64,000 nucleotides of DNA from CAYQLT01 sp964418425 (GCA_964418425.1 CAYQLT010000001.1:62001-126000), one strand, 5' to 3'; shown: positions 26,272 to 35,589, counted from the stretch's first letter. Notes: a model not told the origin generated them from the sequence alone. Numbers and translations are program-made.

Positions 26272-27165
26272 GTGCCAAAGGCGCGCCTGGCGGGGTTCGT
26301 GGTGCGTGTCCATGTCAGCGTCGTGGTGGCCCTGGCGGCGCTGATCTGGATGGGGCAGGCGGTACGTGGGGCGTTGCTTTTGGCCTCGGTGGTCCTGCAC
26401 GAACTGGCCCACGCAGCGGTGGCCCGTCGCCTGGGAGTTCGCGTGTACGAGGTGGAGATCTTCCCGTTCGGCGGCGTGGCTCGGGTGGACGAGCCGGCCA
26501 TGGTGGAGCCCGGGGCCGAGATCCGGGTGGCGGCGGCCGGGCCGGCCCTCAACGGCGCAGTGGCCCTGGTGGCCGGCGCAGTCCAGGCCGGGTTGGCGGC
26601 GCGGGGCGAGGTAGCCGCAGCGTTTTGGGGCATGCTGGCAGCCGACCAGTTGGGCCTGGCGCTTTTCAACCTGCTTCCGGCTTTGCCGCTGGACGGGGGA
26701 CGGGTGGTACGGGCCCTTCTGGCCCGGCGCGTGGGGTTTTTTGAGGCGACGCGGCTGGCCTGCGGTCTGGGCAGCCTTGCCGGGCTGGCCATGATGGCGG
26801 CGGGATTGGCCTCTTACGGCGGCGGGGAGACGGGGCTGTGGTCGGCGGCCATGGGTGGGTTTTTGGTCTACGCCGCCGGACGAGAGCGTCGGCGAAGCCC
26901 CTCCCTTTGGGTGCGCTACCTGCACCGATTGTCCGAACCGGCTCCCGGGAGGGAGGTACGGGAGGTGCGAGCCCTGGCTGCCCCGAGGGACAGCACCGTG
27001 CGCGACGTCCTGCGCCTGTGGGTTCCCGGACGCTACCACCTGCTTGTGGTCACGGACGGTTCCGGCAAAGCGGTGGGCCTGGTGGACGAGCGGGCGCTGG
27101 TGGACGCCATGTTGGGTTCGGGTCCTCACATGCCCCTGGGGCGGCTGGGGTATCGCAGGTGGTGA
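26272..27165 (+). CDS. spoIVFB: M50 site-2 protease, SpoIVFB-like
   Basis: 297 residues. The zinc protease motif HELAH is at residues 43-47 and the second metal motif is in LPLDGGR (Asp141), both inside membrane helices as in SpoIVFB. The C-terminal part has a CBS-like segment, also typical of SpoIVFB. In Bacillus this enzyme activates pro-sigma-K in the mother cell. Position after rodA and before rng and rplU is the usual place of spoIVFB. The partner inhibitor gene spoIVFA is not present upstream. GTG 26272 follows GGGAGGGGAG. A housekeeping M50 role cannot be excluded. Confidence 0.82.
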   Translation: MPKARLAGFVVRVHVSVVVALAALIWMGQAVRGALLLASVVLHELAHAAVARRLGVRVYEVEIFPFGGVARVDEPAMVEPGAEIRVAAAGPALNGAVALVAGAVQAGLAARGEVAAAFWGMLAADQLGLALFNLLPALPLDGGRVVRALLARRVGFFEATRLACGLGSLAGLAMMAAGLASYGGGETGLWSAAMGGFLVYAAGRERRRSPSLWVRYLHRLSEPAPGREVREVRALAAPRDSTVRDVLRLWVPGRYHLLVVTDGSGKAVGLVDERALVDAMLGSGPHMPLGRLGYRRW

Positions 27166-27287
27166 GGGGCGCCGTTGACAGGCCGGGGCGCATCCGATAT
27201 ACCGCGGGTGGTGGAGAGGAGGGGTTGGCGAAAGCTGGCGAAGGCGAGGCAGATGGCTTTGGACGTGTTGGGAGTGGAACGGTCGAG

Positions 27288-28997
27288 ATGACGCGGGATG
27301 TGGTCATCAACGCGGGACATGGAGAGACGCGAGCGGCCCTTTTGGAGGACCGCCGCCTGATGGAAGTGTTCATCGAGCGGGAGGCCCATCAACGCCAGGC
27401 GGGCAACATCTACAAGGGGCGGGTGGAAAACATCCTGCCCGGCATGCAGGCCGCTTTCGTAAACATCGGCCTGGAGAGAAACGCCTTTTTGTACCTGGGG
27501 GATGCGCTTTCCTACGTGAACGGCCGGGACGGCGACGCCGACGAGGAGGCCGTGGAGGGGCAACCGTACCGGTGGGGAGAGCGGCCGCTGCAGGTGAACC
27601 AGGAGATCGTGGTCCAGGTTGCCAAGGAGCCCATCGGCTCCAAGGGAGCTCGTGTGGTGACCAACATCAGCCTCCCCGGCCGCTACCTGGTGCTCATGCC
27701 CCATGCGGAGTACATTGGCATCTCGCGACGCATCGCCGGCGAGGAGGAGCGGGAGCGTCTGAAAACCATCGCCCGGCGTTTGCGCCCTCGCGGCATGGGG
27801 CTCATCGTTCGCACGGTGGCCGAGGGACACGACGAGCAGGAGCTCGCTCACGATTTGCAATTCCTGCTACGGCTGTGGGAACGGATTCAACACCGGGCTC
27901 GCAAGGCGACGGCGCCGGCTCTTCTGTACCGGGACCACGATCTGGTCTACCGGCTGGTGCGCGACGTGTTCACGCCCGACATCAATCGGGTGGTCGTGGA
28001 CTCGCGCCCCGAGTTTCACAAGATTATCGAGTTGAGTGAATCCCTGGGCCTGGACCTGCGGTCGCGCGTGCAGCTGTACCAGGGAGAACGCCCCGTCTTT
28101 GAGGAGATGGGGATAGAGGGGGAGCTGGATCGGGCCCTGGATCGCCGGGTATGGCTCAACTGTGGCGGATACCTGGTCATCGACCAGACGGAGGCGTTCA
28201 CCGCCATTGACGTCAACACCGGCCGCTACACGGGTACCACCAACCTCGCGGATACGGTTTTGCGGACCAACCTGGAGGCGGCGGTGGAGATCGCCCGGCA
28301 GTTGCGCCTGCGGGACCTGGGCGGGATCATCCTCGTGGACTTCATCGACATGGATCGGGAGGAGGATCGAGCCCGGGTGCTGCAGACCCTCACCGCGGAA
28401 CTGGCCCGGGATCGCACCCGCACCCAGGTGCTGGGGTTCACCCGCCTGGGGCTGGTGGAGATCACCCGCAAGAAGGTTCGGGAGAACCTCTACGCGGTGC
28501 TCCAGAAACCGTGCCCCTACTGCCGGGGCAGCGGGCGGGTTCTTTCCGAGGCGACCATGGCGCAAAAGGTGGAGCGGGAAATCGTGCGTCTTGCCCGAAC
28601 CTCCCGGGCCGAGGCTCTGCTGGTGGCGGTACACCCGTCGGTGGCGGCCCAGGTGATCGGCGCGGGCGGATCCAATCTCAAGCGGCTGGAGGCGGAGACG
28701 GGCAAGTCCATCTACGTGCGGGGCAGCGAAACGGTGCATCTGGAGGATATGCGGGTGCTCACGGTGGGCACCCGCAGCGAGGTGGAGCAGCAGGCGCTGC
28801 CGGTGCGCGAGGGCCAGGTGGTCGACCTGGAGGTGGAAGAGCCCCACGTCAACAACCCGCACGACGGGATCGCCCGGCTGGAGGGCTACGTGGTGGACAT
28901 CGAAGGAGGGGGCCGACACGTGGGGCAGAGGCTCAAGGTCGAGATCACCAGGGTATTTCGCACGTACGCCAAGGGTCGGGTGGTCTCTGCGCGCTGA
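27288..28997 (+). CDS. rng: Ribonuclease G
   Basis: 569 residues. The S1-type RNA-binding domain covers about residues 35-130 (GNIYKGRVENILPGMQAAFVN), followed by the RNase H-like and DNase I-like catalytic parts with the metal-binding IDVNTG and LVDFIDMD motifs. A Zn-link CPYC lies at 409-412. After the catalytic core the protein continues for about 65 residues with LPVREGQVVDLEVEEP..., resembling a small TRAM-like beta domain at the C-terminus. RNase G processes rRNA and decays mRNA. ATG 27288 follows GGGAGTGG. The gene sits between the sporulation protease and rplU as in many Clostridia. Confidence 0.92.
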   Translation: MTRDVVINAGHGETRAALLEDRRLMEVFIEREAHQRQAGNIYKGRVENILPGMQAAFVNIGLERNAFLYLGDALSYVNGRDGDADEEAVEGQPYRWGERPLQVNQEIVVQVAKEPIGSKGARVVTNISLPGRYLVLMPHAEYIGISRRIAGEEERERLKTIARRLRPRGMGLIVRTVAEGHDEQELAHDLQFLLRLWERIQHRARKATAPALLYRDHDLVYRLVRDVFTPDINRVVVDSRPEFHKIIELSESLGLDLRSRVQLYQGERPVFEEMGIEGELDRALDRRVWLNCGGYLVIDQTEAFTAIDVNTGRYTGTTNLADTVLRTNLEAAVEIARQLRLRDLGGIILVDFIDMDREEDRARVLQTLTAELARDRTRTQVLGFTRLGLVEITRKKVRENLYAVLQKPCPYCRGSGRVLSEATMAQKVEREIVRLARTSRAEALLVAVHPSVAAQVIGAGGSNLKRLEAETGKSIYVRGSETVHLEDMRVLTVGTRSEVEQQALPVREGQVVDLEVEEPHVNNPHDGIARLEGYVVDIEGGGRHVGQRLKVEITRVFRTYAKGRVVSAR

Positions 28998-29060
28998 GGG
29001 CGGGGCGGAATGCGAACCTTCGGACAGCCGATGCGCATCAGCGCCGGGCGCCGGTCCGGT

Positions 29061-29090
29061 TTGACGGACTCGCCGAAGGCGTGCTAGAAT
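29061..29090 (+). promoter_or_regulatory. Sigma-A promoter of rplU-prp-rpmA
   Basis: TTGACG at 29061-29066 and TAGAAT at 29085-29090 are separated by 18 bp. Both hexamers are close to consensus, in a 133-nt gap after rng. A start near 29097 leaves a 5' leader of about 33 nt before the rplU ribosome-binding site, too short for an L21 leader RNA. Confidence 0.75.
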
Positions 29091-29129
29091 CGCCGCTGCG
29101 CGGCCGGGCGGCCGGCCAGGAGGGGAATC

Positions 29130-29492
29130 GTGCCAGAAGGTGGTGCCGAGGTGGAGTACGCGGTCGTGGAAGTGGGCGGCCGCCAGTATCAGGTGAGCCC
29201 GGGTGACGTCATCACCGTGGAGCGCCTGCAGGCTCCGGTGGGCCAGGAGGTGACCCTGGAGCGGGTACTCCTGGTGCGCCGGGAGGGCGAGACCCTGGTG
29301 GGCACCCCCACGGTCGGCCAGGCGCGGGCTGTGGCTCGGGTCCTGGAGCACGGCCGATTGCGTAAAGTACGGGTTTTCAAGTTCAAGCCCAAGGTCAACT
29401 ACCGGCGGCGCTACGGGCACCGCCAGCCGTACACCCGGCTTGCGGTGGAGCGCATTGAGGTGGCTGGCGCGGCGGGGAGCAACGGGGCCTAG
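29130..29492 (+). CDS. rplU: 50S ribosomal protein L21
   Basis: 120 residues. L21 binds 23S rRNA domain I. EYAVVEVGGRQYQVSPGDVI is the standard N-terminal block and KVRVFKFKPKVNYRRRYGHR the C-terminal RNA-binding block. The GTG at 29130 was chosen because AGGAGGGG lies six to eight bases upstream; it adds seven residues before the family's usual start. The stop codon overlaps the prp start by one base. Confidence 0.96.
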   Translation: MPEGGAEVEYAVVEVGGRQYQVSPGDVITVERLQAPVGQEVTLERVLLVRREGETLVGTPTVGQARAVARVLEHGRLRKVRVFKFKPKVNYRRRYGHRQPYTRLAVERIEVAGAAGSNGA

Positions 29493-29911
29493 TGCTGCAG
29501 GTGCGGGTGGTTCGGGCATCGGACGGCGCGGTGCTGGCTTTGGTGGCTTTTGGCCACACAGGATTCGACCGGAAGGGTCGGGACATCGTCTGCGCCGGCG
29601 CCTCGGCGGTGCTGCACACCGCCGTGCTGGGCGTGACCCGTATCGCCCGGGCGGAGGCGGCGGTCACGGCGGGCGACGGGCATCTGGAGTTGCTCTTGGC
29701 CCCCGAGGCCCGGTCGGACGGGCTGGCGTGGCTGCAGGCGCAGGCGGTCTTGAAGGCCGCGGTGGCCGGACTGCGGGAGATCGGGGCCCGCTATCCCGGT
29801 CACATAGAGCTGCGGGAGGAGCTGGAGCCGGATCCGGGTGACGGGACGAGAGCCGAGGCGGGCCGGGGCCGGGCGGCGATCCCGCAGCGTCCATACGGAT
29901 CGGCGAGGTGA
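29492..29911 (+). CDS. prp: Ribosomal-processing cysteine protease Prp
   Basis: 139 residues. Prp cleaves the N-terminal extension of L27 in Firmicutes. The catalytic pair is visible as His22 in FGHTGF and Cys34 in DIVCAGASAV, the same positions as in the characterised staphylococcal enzyme as I recall it. The last 30 residues are Arg/Gly/Pro-rich and not conserved. It lies between rplU and rpmA, the invariant order, and the rpmA product carries a fitting cleavage site. Confidence 0.92.
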   Translation: MLQVRVVRASDGAVLALVAFGHTGFDRKGRDIVCAGASAVLHTAVLGVTRIARAEAAVTAGDGHLELLLAPEARSDGLAWLQAQAVLKAAVAGLREIGARYPGHIELREELEPDPGDGTRAEAGRGRAAIPQRPYGSAR

Positions 29912-29917
29912 GGTGCG

Positions 29918-30232
29918 ATGATGTCGAGATTGGAGCCGCTGGTACTGGATCTCCAGCGCTTTGCCCACAAGAAGGGTGTGGGAAGTTCCCGCAACGGCAG
30001 GGACAGCCGGCCCAAGTACTTGGGTGTCAAACGCAGCGACGGCCAATGGGTCAAGGCGGGCTCCATCATCGTGCGCCAGCGAGGCACCCGTGTGCATCCC
30101 GGGCCCAACGTAGGCATGGGCAGGGACCACACCCTGTACGCGCTGGCGGACGGCTACGTGCGCTTCCAGGCGCGGGGCTCCAGCGGCAAGCTCGTCGCGG
30201 TATACCCGGGACCTGACGCCGGCTCCGCCTGA
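29918..30232 (+). CDS. rpmA: 50S ribosomal protein L27 with cleavable N-terminal extension
   Basis: 104 residues. The first 15 residues end in LVLDLQRF, followed by AHKKGVGSSRNGRDS. In Firmicutes Prp cuts after the Phe to expose Ala (position 16 here), which lets the L27 tail reach the peptidyl transferase centre. The core (GVKRSDGQWVKAGSIIVRQ, HPGPNVGMGRDHTLYAL) is complete. It follows prp after 6 nt. ATG ATG lies at 29918; the first was taken. Confidence 0.96.
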   Translation: MMSRLEPLVLDLQRFAHKKGVGSSRNGRDSRPKYLGVKRSDGQWVKAGSIIVRQRGTRVHPGPNVGMGRDHTLYALADGYVRFQARGSSGKLVAVYPGPDAGSA

Positions 30233-30394
30233 GCGGGGACGACAGGACCCGGCTTCCGACGGCCGTCGGCCGGACGGGGCCGGATCCGCCCGGGGAGCCC
30301 CAGTGGACAAAGCGCCCCGCCGTGCCCCGAGCCGGGCCGGCGGGGCGTCCACCCTTTCCGGGGCTGCGGGGGCGTCTGCGGGAGGGTATGCCAC

Positions 30395-31702
30395 TTGCGA
30401 GAAGCCAGGCTCGTGGACACCGCGGTCATCGAGGTGGAGGCGGGCGACGGGGGAAACGGGATTATCAGCTTTCGGCGCGAGAAGTACGTGCCCCGCGGCG
30501 GTCCGGACGGGGGAGATGGAGGCCGGGGCGGCCATGTGTACGTGGTGGCCGATCCCCGGCTTTTGACGTTGGTTGACCTGCGCATGCGGCGGCGCTTTGC
30601 CGCCGGGCGCGGGGGGCACGGCAGCGGCGGGTGCAAAAGGGGAGCCAACGGCCGGGACGTGGTCATCCGGGTTCCGGTCGGCACCGTGGTGGTGGACGCG
30701 CAGAGCGGCACGGTACTCGCGGACCTCAACCGGCCCGGAGCGCGCCTGCGCGTGGCTCGGGGCGGCCGGGGAGGGCGGGGAAACGCCCGGTTCGCCTCGC
30801 CCACCCGGCAGGCTCCGAGGATCGCCGAGCGGGGAGAGCCGGGCGAACGTCGGCGGCTGGTGCTGGAGCTGAAGCTTTTGGCCGACGCCGGTCTGGTCGG
30901 CCTGCCCAACGCCGGCAAGTCCAGCCTGCTGGCGGCGGCCACGGCCGCGCGGCCCAAGATTGCCCCCTATCCCTTCACGACCCTGTCGCCCAACCTGGGA
31001 CTGGTCCGGTTGGGGTGGGACGAAAGCTTTGTTTTGGCGGACATCCCCGGCCTCATCGAGGGCGCGCACCGCGGGGCGGGGCTCGGGCTGCAGTTCCTGC
31101 GCCACATCGAGCGTACCCGTGCCATCGCCATCGTGGTGGACGCCAGCGGACTGGATGGGACCCCTCCGGAGACGGCCGTGGAGATCGTGCAGGCGGAGCT
31201 GGAGCGTTACCGCCCCGAGCTTCTGCGCCGTCCCAGGCTGGTGGCCGCCAACAAGATGGACCTCCCCGAAGCGCGGGCTCGCTGGCCCGCCCTCCGGGAG
31301 AAACTGGCGGCTTGTGGGTTGCAGGCGCTGCCCGTGAGCGCAGCCACCGGGGAAGGCGTCGAGGCGCTCATGCGCCGCCTGTGGCAGTTGATCCAGTCCA
31401 CGCCGGTGATTGCCCCTGAGACGCCCTTGCCCGCGCCCGACGAGCAAAAGGCCCCGGCGCGAGGGTACGGCCGGCCGCTGCGGCACGTGGAGGTGCTGCG
31501 GGTGGCTGACGGTTTCGAGGTGCGGGCACCGTGGCTTGCTCGACTGGTCTCCCGCCTGGATCTGCAGGGGCAGCCGGAAGCGGTCGCCTACCTGCACGAG
31601 GTGCTGCAGCGGGCGCGGGTGATCGAGAGGCTGCGCCTGGCCGGGGCCCGCAGCGGAGACTCCGTACGCATCGGCGAGGTGGAGCTGGAGTTCCAGGGAT
31701 GA
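30395..31702 (+). CDS. obgE: GTPase ObgE
   Basis: 435 residues, the full Obg architecture. A glycine-rich N-terminal Obg domain (GDGGNGIISFRREKYVPRGG), the G domain with P-loop GLPNAGKSS at residues 169-177, G3 DIPGLIEGAHRGAGLG and G4 NKMD, and a C-terminal OCT domain of about 80 residues. Obg binds the 50S subunit and, in spore-formers, is needed for sporulation onset. The TTG at 30395 is preferred, nine bases after GGAGGG; an ATG seven bases earlier is out of frame. It closes the rplU-prp-rpmA-obgE unit, with a 162-nt spacer after rpmA. Confidence 0.96.
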   Translation: MREARLVDTAVIEVEAGDGGNGIISFRREKYVPRGGPDGGDGGRGGHVYVVADPRLLTLVDLRMRRRFAAGRGGHGSGGCKRGANGRDVVIRVPVGTVVVDAQSGTVLADLNRPGARLRVARGGRGGRGNARFASPTRQAPRIAERGEPGERRRLVLELKLLADAGLVGLPNAGKSSLLAAATAARPKIAPYPFTTLSPNLGLVRLGWDESFVLADIPGLIEGAHRGAGLGLQFLRHIERTRAIAIVVDASGLDGTPPETAVEIVQAELERYRPELLRRPRLVAANKMDLPEARARWPALREKLAACGLQALPVSAATGEGVEALMRRLWQLIQSTPVIAPETPLPAPDEQKAPARGYGRPLRHVEVLRVADGFEVRAPWLARLVSRLDLQGQPEAVAYLHEVLQRARVIERLRLAGARSGDSVRIGEVELEFQG

Positions 31703-31778
31703 GGTCTGCCGGAAGGAACGACGGCCGGCGAGCCGAATCCGCCACCCACCGGGTGGCGCGTGGAGGGCGACGGGCGCG

Positions 31779-32927
31779 GTGACCCGCCTCATCACGCAGG
31801 CCCGCCGGCTGGTGGTCAAGCTCGGAAGCAGTTGCGTGGCCGGTGGGCAGGGGCAAGCGCGCTACGACATCCTGCAGGCCCTGGCGGCGGAGATCGCCAG
31901 GCTGATGGCCGGGCCGCCCCGCCGTCAGATTCTGCTGGTCAGCTCCGGGGCGGTGGCTTTAGGGTGGCCGGCCCTGGGCTTCAGACGACGTCCGGGACCC
32001 ATGCCCGACAAGCAGGCGGCGGCCGCGGTGGGCCAGGCCCTGCTGATGGGGGTCTACCGCTCGGTCTTCGAGCCGCTGGGCCGGCCGGTGGCCCAGGTGC
32101 TGTTGACCGCTGACGATGTCCGCCACCGGGCCCGTTTCAGCCACGCCTACCGGACCTTCGAGGCGCTTCTCGCCCGTGGGGCCGTGGTGGTGGTCAACGA
32201 GAACGACACCGTGGCCGTTGACGAGATCCGGGTGGGGGACAACGACACCCTCTCGGCCATGGTGGCCGTCATGGTGGAGGCCGAGTTGCTGGTCATCCTT
32301 TCAGACGTGGATGGGGTGTACACGGCTGACCCCCGCAAGAGCCCTCAGGCGACCCGGCTTTCGGTCGTACAACGACTGGATGAGCTGCCGATGGTACAGG
32401 GCCTGGCGGGGCAGGCCGGCCCGTTGGGCACGGGGGGAATGCGCACCAAGATCGAAGCGGCCCGGGTGGCGACGCAGGCGGGCATTCCGGTGGTGGTGGC
32501 CCGAGCCCAGCCCGGCGTCCTGGAATCCCTGGTCGTCTCGGGAAAGGTGGAGGGGACCCTCTTCTTGCCCGTTTCCCGGGTGCTGCGGGGCAAGAAGCGC
32601 TGGCTGGCCTTCTACGCCACGTGGCAGGGTTCGCTGGCCGTGGACGACGGGGCGCGGGAGGCTTTGGTGTCGGGCGGCAAGAGCCTGTTGTCGGCCGGCG
32701 TGATCGGCGTGGAGGGCGATTTCCCGGCCGGCAGCGTGGTGAGGCTGGTAGACCGGCGGGGAGCCGAGTTCGCCCGGGGTGTGGCCGCGTACGGGGCCGA
32801 GGCCATCCGTCGGGCCCTGGCGAGCACGGCGCGTCCGGGGCTGGAGGTGATCCACAGGGACAACCTGGCCATCACCGTCCAGGGCCCCTGGCCCGAAAAG
32901 GGTGTGAAGGAGGCGGTGTCGGGATGA
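31779..32927 (+). CDS. proB: Glutamate 5-kinase
   Basis: 382 residues. The amino-acid kinase domain begins with LVVKLGSSCV and includes LLVSSGAVALG and NENDTVAVDEIRVGDNDTLSA; a C-terminal PUA domain (GSLAVDDGAREALVSGGKSLL to AYGAEAIRRAL) is present, as in long-form ProB. It phosphorylates glutamate, the first step of proline synthesis, and is normally inhibited by proline. The stop overlaps the proA start (ATGA). Confidence 0.96.
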   Translation: MTRLITQARRLVVKLGSSCVAGGQGQARYDILQALAAEIARLMAGPPRRQILLVSSGAVALGWPALGFRRRPGPMPDKQAAAAVGQALLMGVYRSVFEPLGRPVAQVLLTADDVRHRARFSHAYRTFEALLARGAVVVVNENDTVAVDEIRVGDNDTLSAMVAVMVEAELLVILSDVDGVYTADPRKSPQATRLSVVQRLDELPMVQGLAGQAGPLGTGGMRTKIEAARVATQAGIPVVVARAQPGVLESLVVSGKVEGTLFLPVSRVLRGKKRWLAFYATWQGSLAVDDGAREALVSGGKSLLSAGVIGVEGDFPAGSVVRLVDRRGAEFARGVAAYGAEAIRRALASTARPGLEVIHRDNLAITVQGPWPEKGVKEAVSG

Positions 32928-34270
32928 GCGCCTGGCCCGAGGGTTCGGGCGGGGGCACGCCGGCCGGTGCCGGTGGGCGGCCGTCGTTGGGAGCCCAGCT
33001 GCAGGAGCCGTTGCCTGCGCCAGGGGAGCTGGTACGGCGCATGCTGGAGCGGGCTCGTCGCGCCGCCCGGGTTTTGGCGGACGTGCCGGCGTCGGTGCGG
33101 GACGGGGCGCTGGTGGCGATGGCGGGCTCCCTTCGCCGGCACGGGGAAGCCATCCTGGCCGCCAACGCCCGAGATGTACGGGCGGCACAGGAGGCAGGGA
33201 TGCGGCCGGCGCTTCTGGATCGGCTGCGCCTGGACCCCGCAAGACTGGAGGAGATGGCCAGGGGCCTGGAGCGGGTGGCGGCCCTGGAGGACCCCCTCAG
33301 CCAGGTGAAATCGGCCTGGAGGCGTCCCAACGGCCTGGAGATTGCTGCGGTTCGAGTGCCCCTGGGCGTGGTGGGGGTGATCTACGAGGCTCGGCCCAAC
33401 GTGACGGCGGAGGTGGCCGCACTGTGCATCAAGTCCGGCAACGCCGTGCTGATGCGGGGAGGCAGCGAAGCGCTGGGCTCCAACCTGGCCATCGCCGGGG
33501 CGCTGCGGGAAGGGGTGGCCGAAGCGGGCCTTCCGGAGGGGTGCGTGGACGTGGTGCCGGTCGCCGACCGTCAGGCCGCCCTCTCCATGATGCAGGCGGT
33601 CGGCTGGATCGACCTGCTGATACCCCGGGGTGGCCCGGACCTGATCCGTACGGTTGTGGAGCAGGCTCGAGTCCCCGTGATCGAGACCGGCGTGGGAAAC
33701 GTGCACATCTACATCGACGCCTCGGCTGCGTACGACATGGCGGAGCGGATCGTCCTCAACGCCAAGGTCCAGCGCCCATCGGTCTGCAACGCGGTGGAGA
33801 CCTTGCTGGTGCACCGGGAGTTCGCCGCACGCCACCTGGCGCGGCTGGTGTCGGCTCTTCGGTCCAGGGGGGTCGAGATCCGGGGCTGCCCGGCGACTCA
33901 AGCCCTGGCGGAGGGAGTGAAGCCGGCGACGGAGGAGGATTGGGCCACCGAGTTCTTGGACCTGATTTTAGCGGTGCGGGTGGTCGACAGCCTGGATGAG
34001 GCCATCGAACACATCGACCGCTACAGCTCCCGCCACTCGGAGGCCATCGTGACCTCGGACTGGGGGGCGGCCCGCCGGTTCACCCGGGCGGTGGATGCCG
34101 CAGTGGTCTACGTGAACGCCTCCACCCGGTTCACGGACGGGTTCGAGTTCGGTTTCGGTGCCGAGGTGGGCATCAGCACGCAGAAGCTGCACGCCCGGGG
34201 GCCCATGGGTCTGGAGGCTTTGACGACGGTGAAGTACGTGGTCAGCGGCGACGGGCAGGTCCGCGCATGA
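32924..34270 (+). CDS. proA: Gamma-glutamyl phosphate reductase
   Basis: 448 residues of the aldehyde dehydrogenase fold, second enzyme of proline synthesis (gamma-glutamyl phosphate to glutamate semialdehyde with NADPH). IYEARPNVTAEVAALCIKSGNA and KVQRPSVCNAVETLLVH contain the conserved substrate region and catalytic Cys. The first 30 residues are a Gly/Pro-rich extension before the family core. Start ATG 32924 overlaps proB, and its stop overlaps nadD, both by four bases, so proB-proA-nadD are tightly coupled. Confidence 0.95.
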   Translation: MSAWPEGSGGGTPAGAGGRPSLGAQLQEPLPAPGELVRRMLERARRAARVLADVPASVRDGALVAMAGSLRRHGEAILAANARDVRAAQEAGMRPALLDRLRLDPARLEEMARGLERVAALEDPLSQVKSAWRRPNGLEIAAVRVPLGVVGVIYEARPNVTAEVAALCIKSGNAVLMRGGSEALGSNLAIAGALREGVAEAGLPEGCVDVVPVADRQAALSMMQAVGWIDLLIPRGGPDLIRTVVEQARVPVIETGVGNVHIYIDASAAYDMAERIVLNAKVQRPSVCNAVETLLVHREFAARHLARLVSALRSRGVEIRGCPATQALAEGVKPATEEDWATEFLDLILAVRVVDSLDEAIEHIDRYSSRHSEAIVTSDWGAARRFTRAVDAAVVYVNASTRFTDGFEFGFGAEVGISTQKLHARGPMGLEALTTVKYVVSGDGQVRA

Positions 34271-34878
34271 GCGGCCGCGTCGGCCTGATGGGCGGGACCT
34301 TCGACCCTATCCACTACGGGCACCTGGTGACGGCCGAGGGGGCGCGGGTGGAGTTCGGCCTCGACCGGGTGCTGTTCGTGCCGTCGGGTCGCCCGCCCCA
34401 CAAACCGCCGGAAGAGGTGACCCCGGCGGAGCACCGCTACCTGATGGCGGTGCTGGCCACCCTCAGCAACCCGTACTTTGAGGTCTCCCGGGTGGACATC
34501 GACAGGCCGGGGCCCAGCTACACGGTCGACACGGTGGCCCACGTGCGGCAGATGCTGGATGCCGGCACCGAGATCTTCTTCATCACCGGCGCGGACGCCA
34601 TCCTGGAGATCCTCACCTGGAAAGACCCCGAGCGCCTGCTGTCCACCTGCCGCTTCATCGCAGCCACCCGCCCCGGTTACGAGCTGGAGCGGCTGGAGGC
34701 TGCAACCGGAAACCTGTTCCGGAGGTTCGCACACCGCATCCTGGTGGTGCAGGTTCCGGCCATGGCCATCTCGTCCTCGGACATCCGCAACCGGGTGCGG
34801 GCCGGTCGCCCCATCCGCTACCTGGTGCCCGAACCGGTGGCGGATTACATTCACAAGCAGCGGCTGTACGTGCGGTGA
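34267..34878 (+). CDS. nadD: Nicotinate-nucleotide adenylyltransferase
   Basis: 203 residues. The nucleotidyltransferase motif GGTFDPIHYGHL is near the N-terminus and ISSSDIRNRVRAG near the C-terminus. NadD makes deamido-NAD from nicotinate mononucleotide and ATP. It starts inside the proA stop codon (ATGA) and is followed by yqeK, its usual partner. Confidence 0.95.
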   Translation: MSGRVGLMGGTFDPIHYGHLVTAEGARVEFGLDRVLFVPSGRPPHKPPEEVTPAEHRYLMAVLATLSNPYFEVSRVDIDRPGPSYTVDTVAHVRQMLDAGTEIFFITGADAILEILTWKDPERLLSTCRFIAATRPGYELERLEAATGNLFRRFAHRILVVQVPAMAISSSDIRNRVRAGRPIRYLVPEPVADYIHKQRLYVR

Positions 34879-34989
34879 ATCGCCTCGATGCTCGCCCGGG
34901 CGGGCACCGGCCGGACGGGGTGGTCGCTCCGTGATGGCTCACTCGGGCCAACCGCAGGGGGCCGCCCAAGGAGAGGCGGCGGGCCGCGA

Positions 34990-35589
34990 ATGGTATGCAT
35001 GAACTGGGAAAGCCTTGAGGGCGAGGTACGGGGGCTTTTGAGCCCGCAGCGCTGGGCCCACGTGCAGGGCGTCACGGCAGGGGCGCTGGAGCTGGCGGGG
35101 CGTTTTGGGGCCGAGCCGTCTCTGGCGCGTCTGGCGGCTCTTTTGCATGATGCCGCTCGGGATCGGCCGGCGGAGGCCCTGCGCCAGGAGTTGACCGGGT
35201 CGGGCGTGCGGCTGGACCCCCTGGAGGCGGGATCCGTCGAACTGCTGCACGCGCCCGTGGCTGCGTGGTGGGCTCGCCAGCGGTGGTCCGTCACGGAGGG
35301 GTCCGTGTTGGAGGCGGTACGTTACCACACCACCGGGCGTCCCGCTCCCTCCCTGCTGGAGATGGTGCTCATGGTGGCCGATTTCACCGAACCCACTCGC
35401 CCCTTCCCCCAGGCGCAGGAAGTGAGGCAGGTCGCACGGGAAGACCTGCTGCAGGCCTGGGCGATGACGCTGGCCTTTCGAATCCGATGGCTGTTGGAGC
35501 AGGCATCGCCCCTTCATCCGCGAACCGTTGCGGCGTACAACTGGGCCGTTACGAAGCGGGGCATCGGCAGGGTGGGCCATGACGGCTAG
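34990..35589 (+). CDS. yqeK: HD-domain protein YqeK (diadenosine tetraphosphate hydrolase)
   Basis: About 199 residues. The HD metal site is seen as RWAHVQGV with LLHDAARD, plus a later VRYHTTGRP and VADFTEPTR. YqeK family members split Ap4A symmetrically. ATG 34990 was chosen near AAGGAGAGG; ATG 34999 is three codons further. An upstream open frame to 34888 is probably untranslated. It overlaps the LCP gene by 11 nt. Order nadD-yqeK-LCP-rsfS is typical of Clostridia-like genomes. Confidence 0.88.
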   Translation: MVCMNWESLEGEVRGLLSPQRWAHVQGVTAGALELAGRFGAEPSLARLAALLHDAARDRPAEALRQELTGSGVRLDPLEAGSVELLHAPVAAWWARQRWSVTEGSVLEAVRYHTTGRPAPSLLEMVLMVADFTEPTRPFPQAQEVRQVAREDLLQAWAMTLAFRIRWLLEQASPLHPRTVAAYNWAVTKRGIGRVGHDG

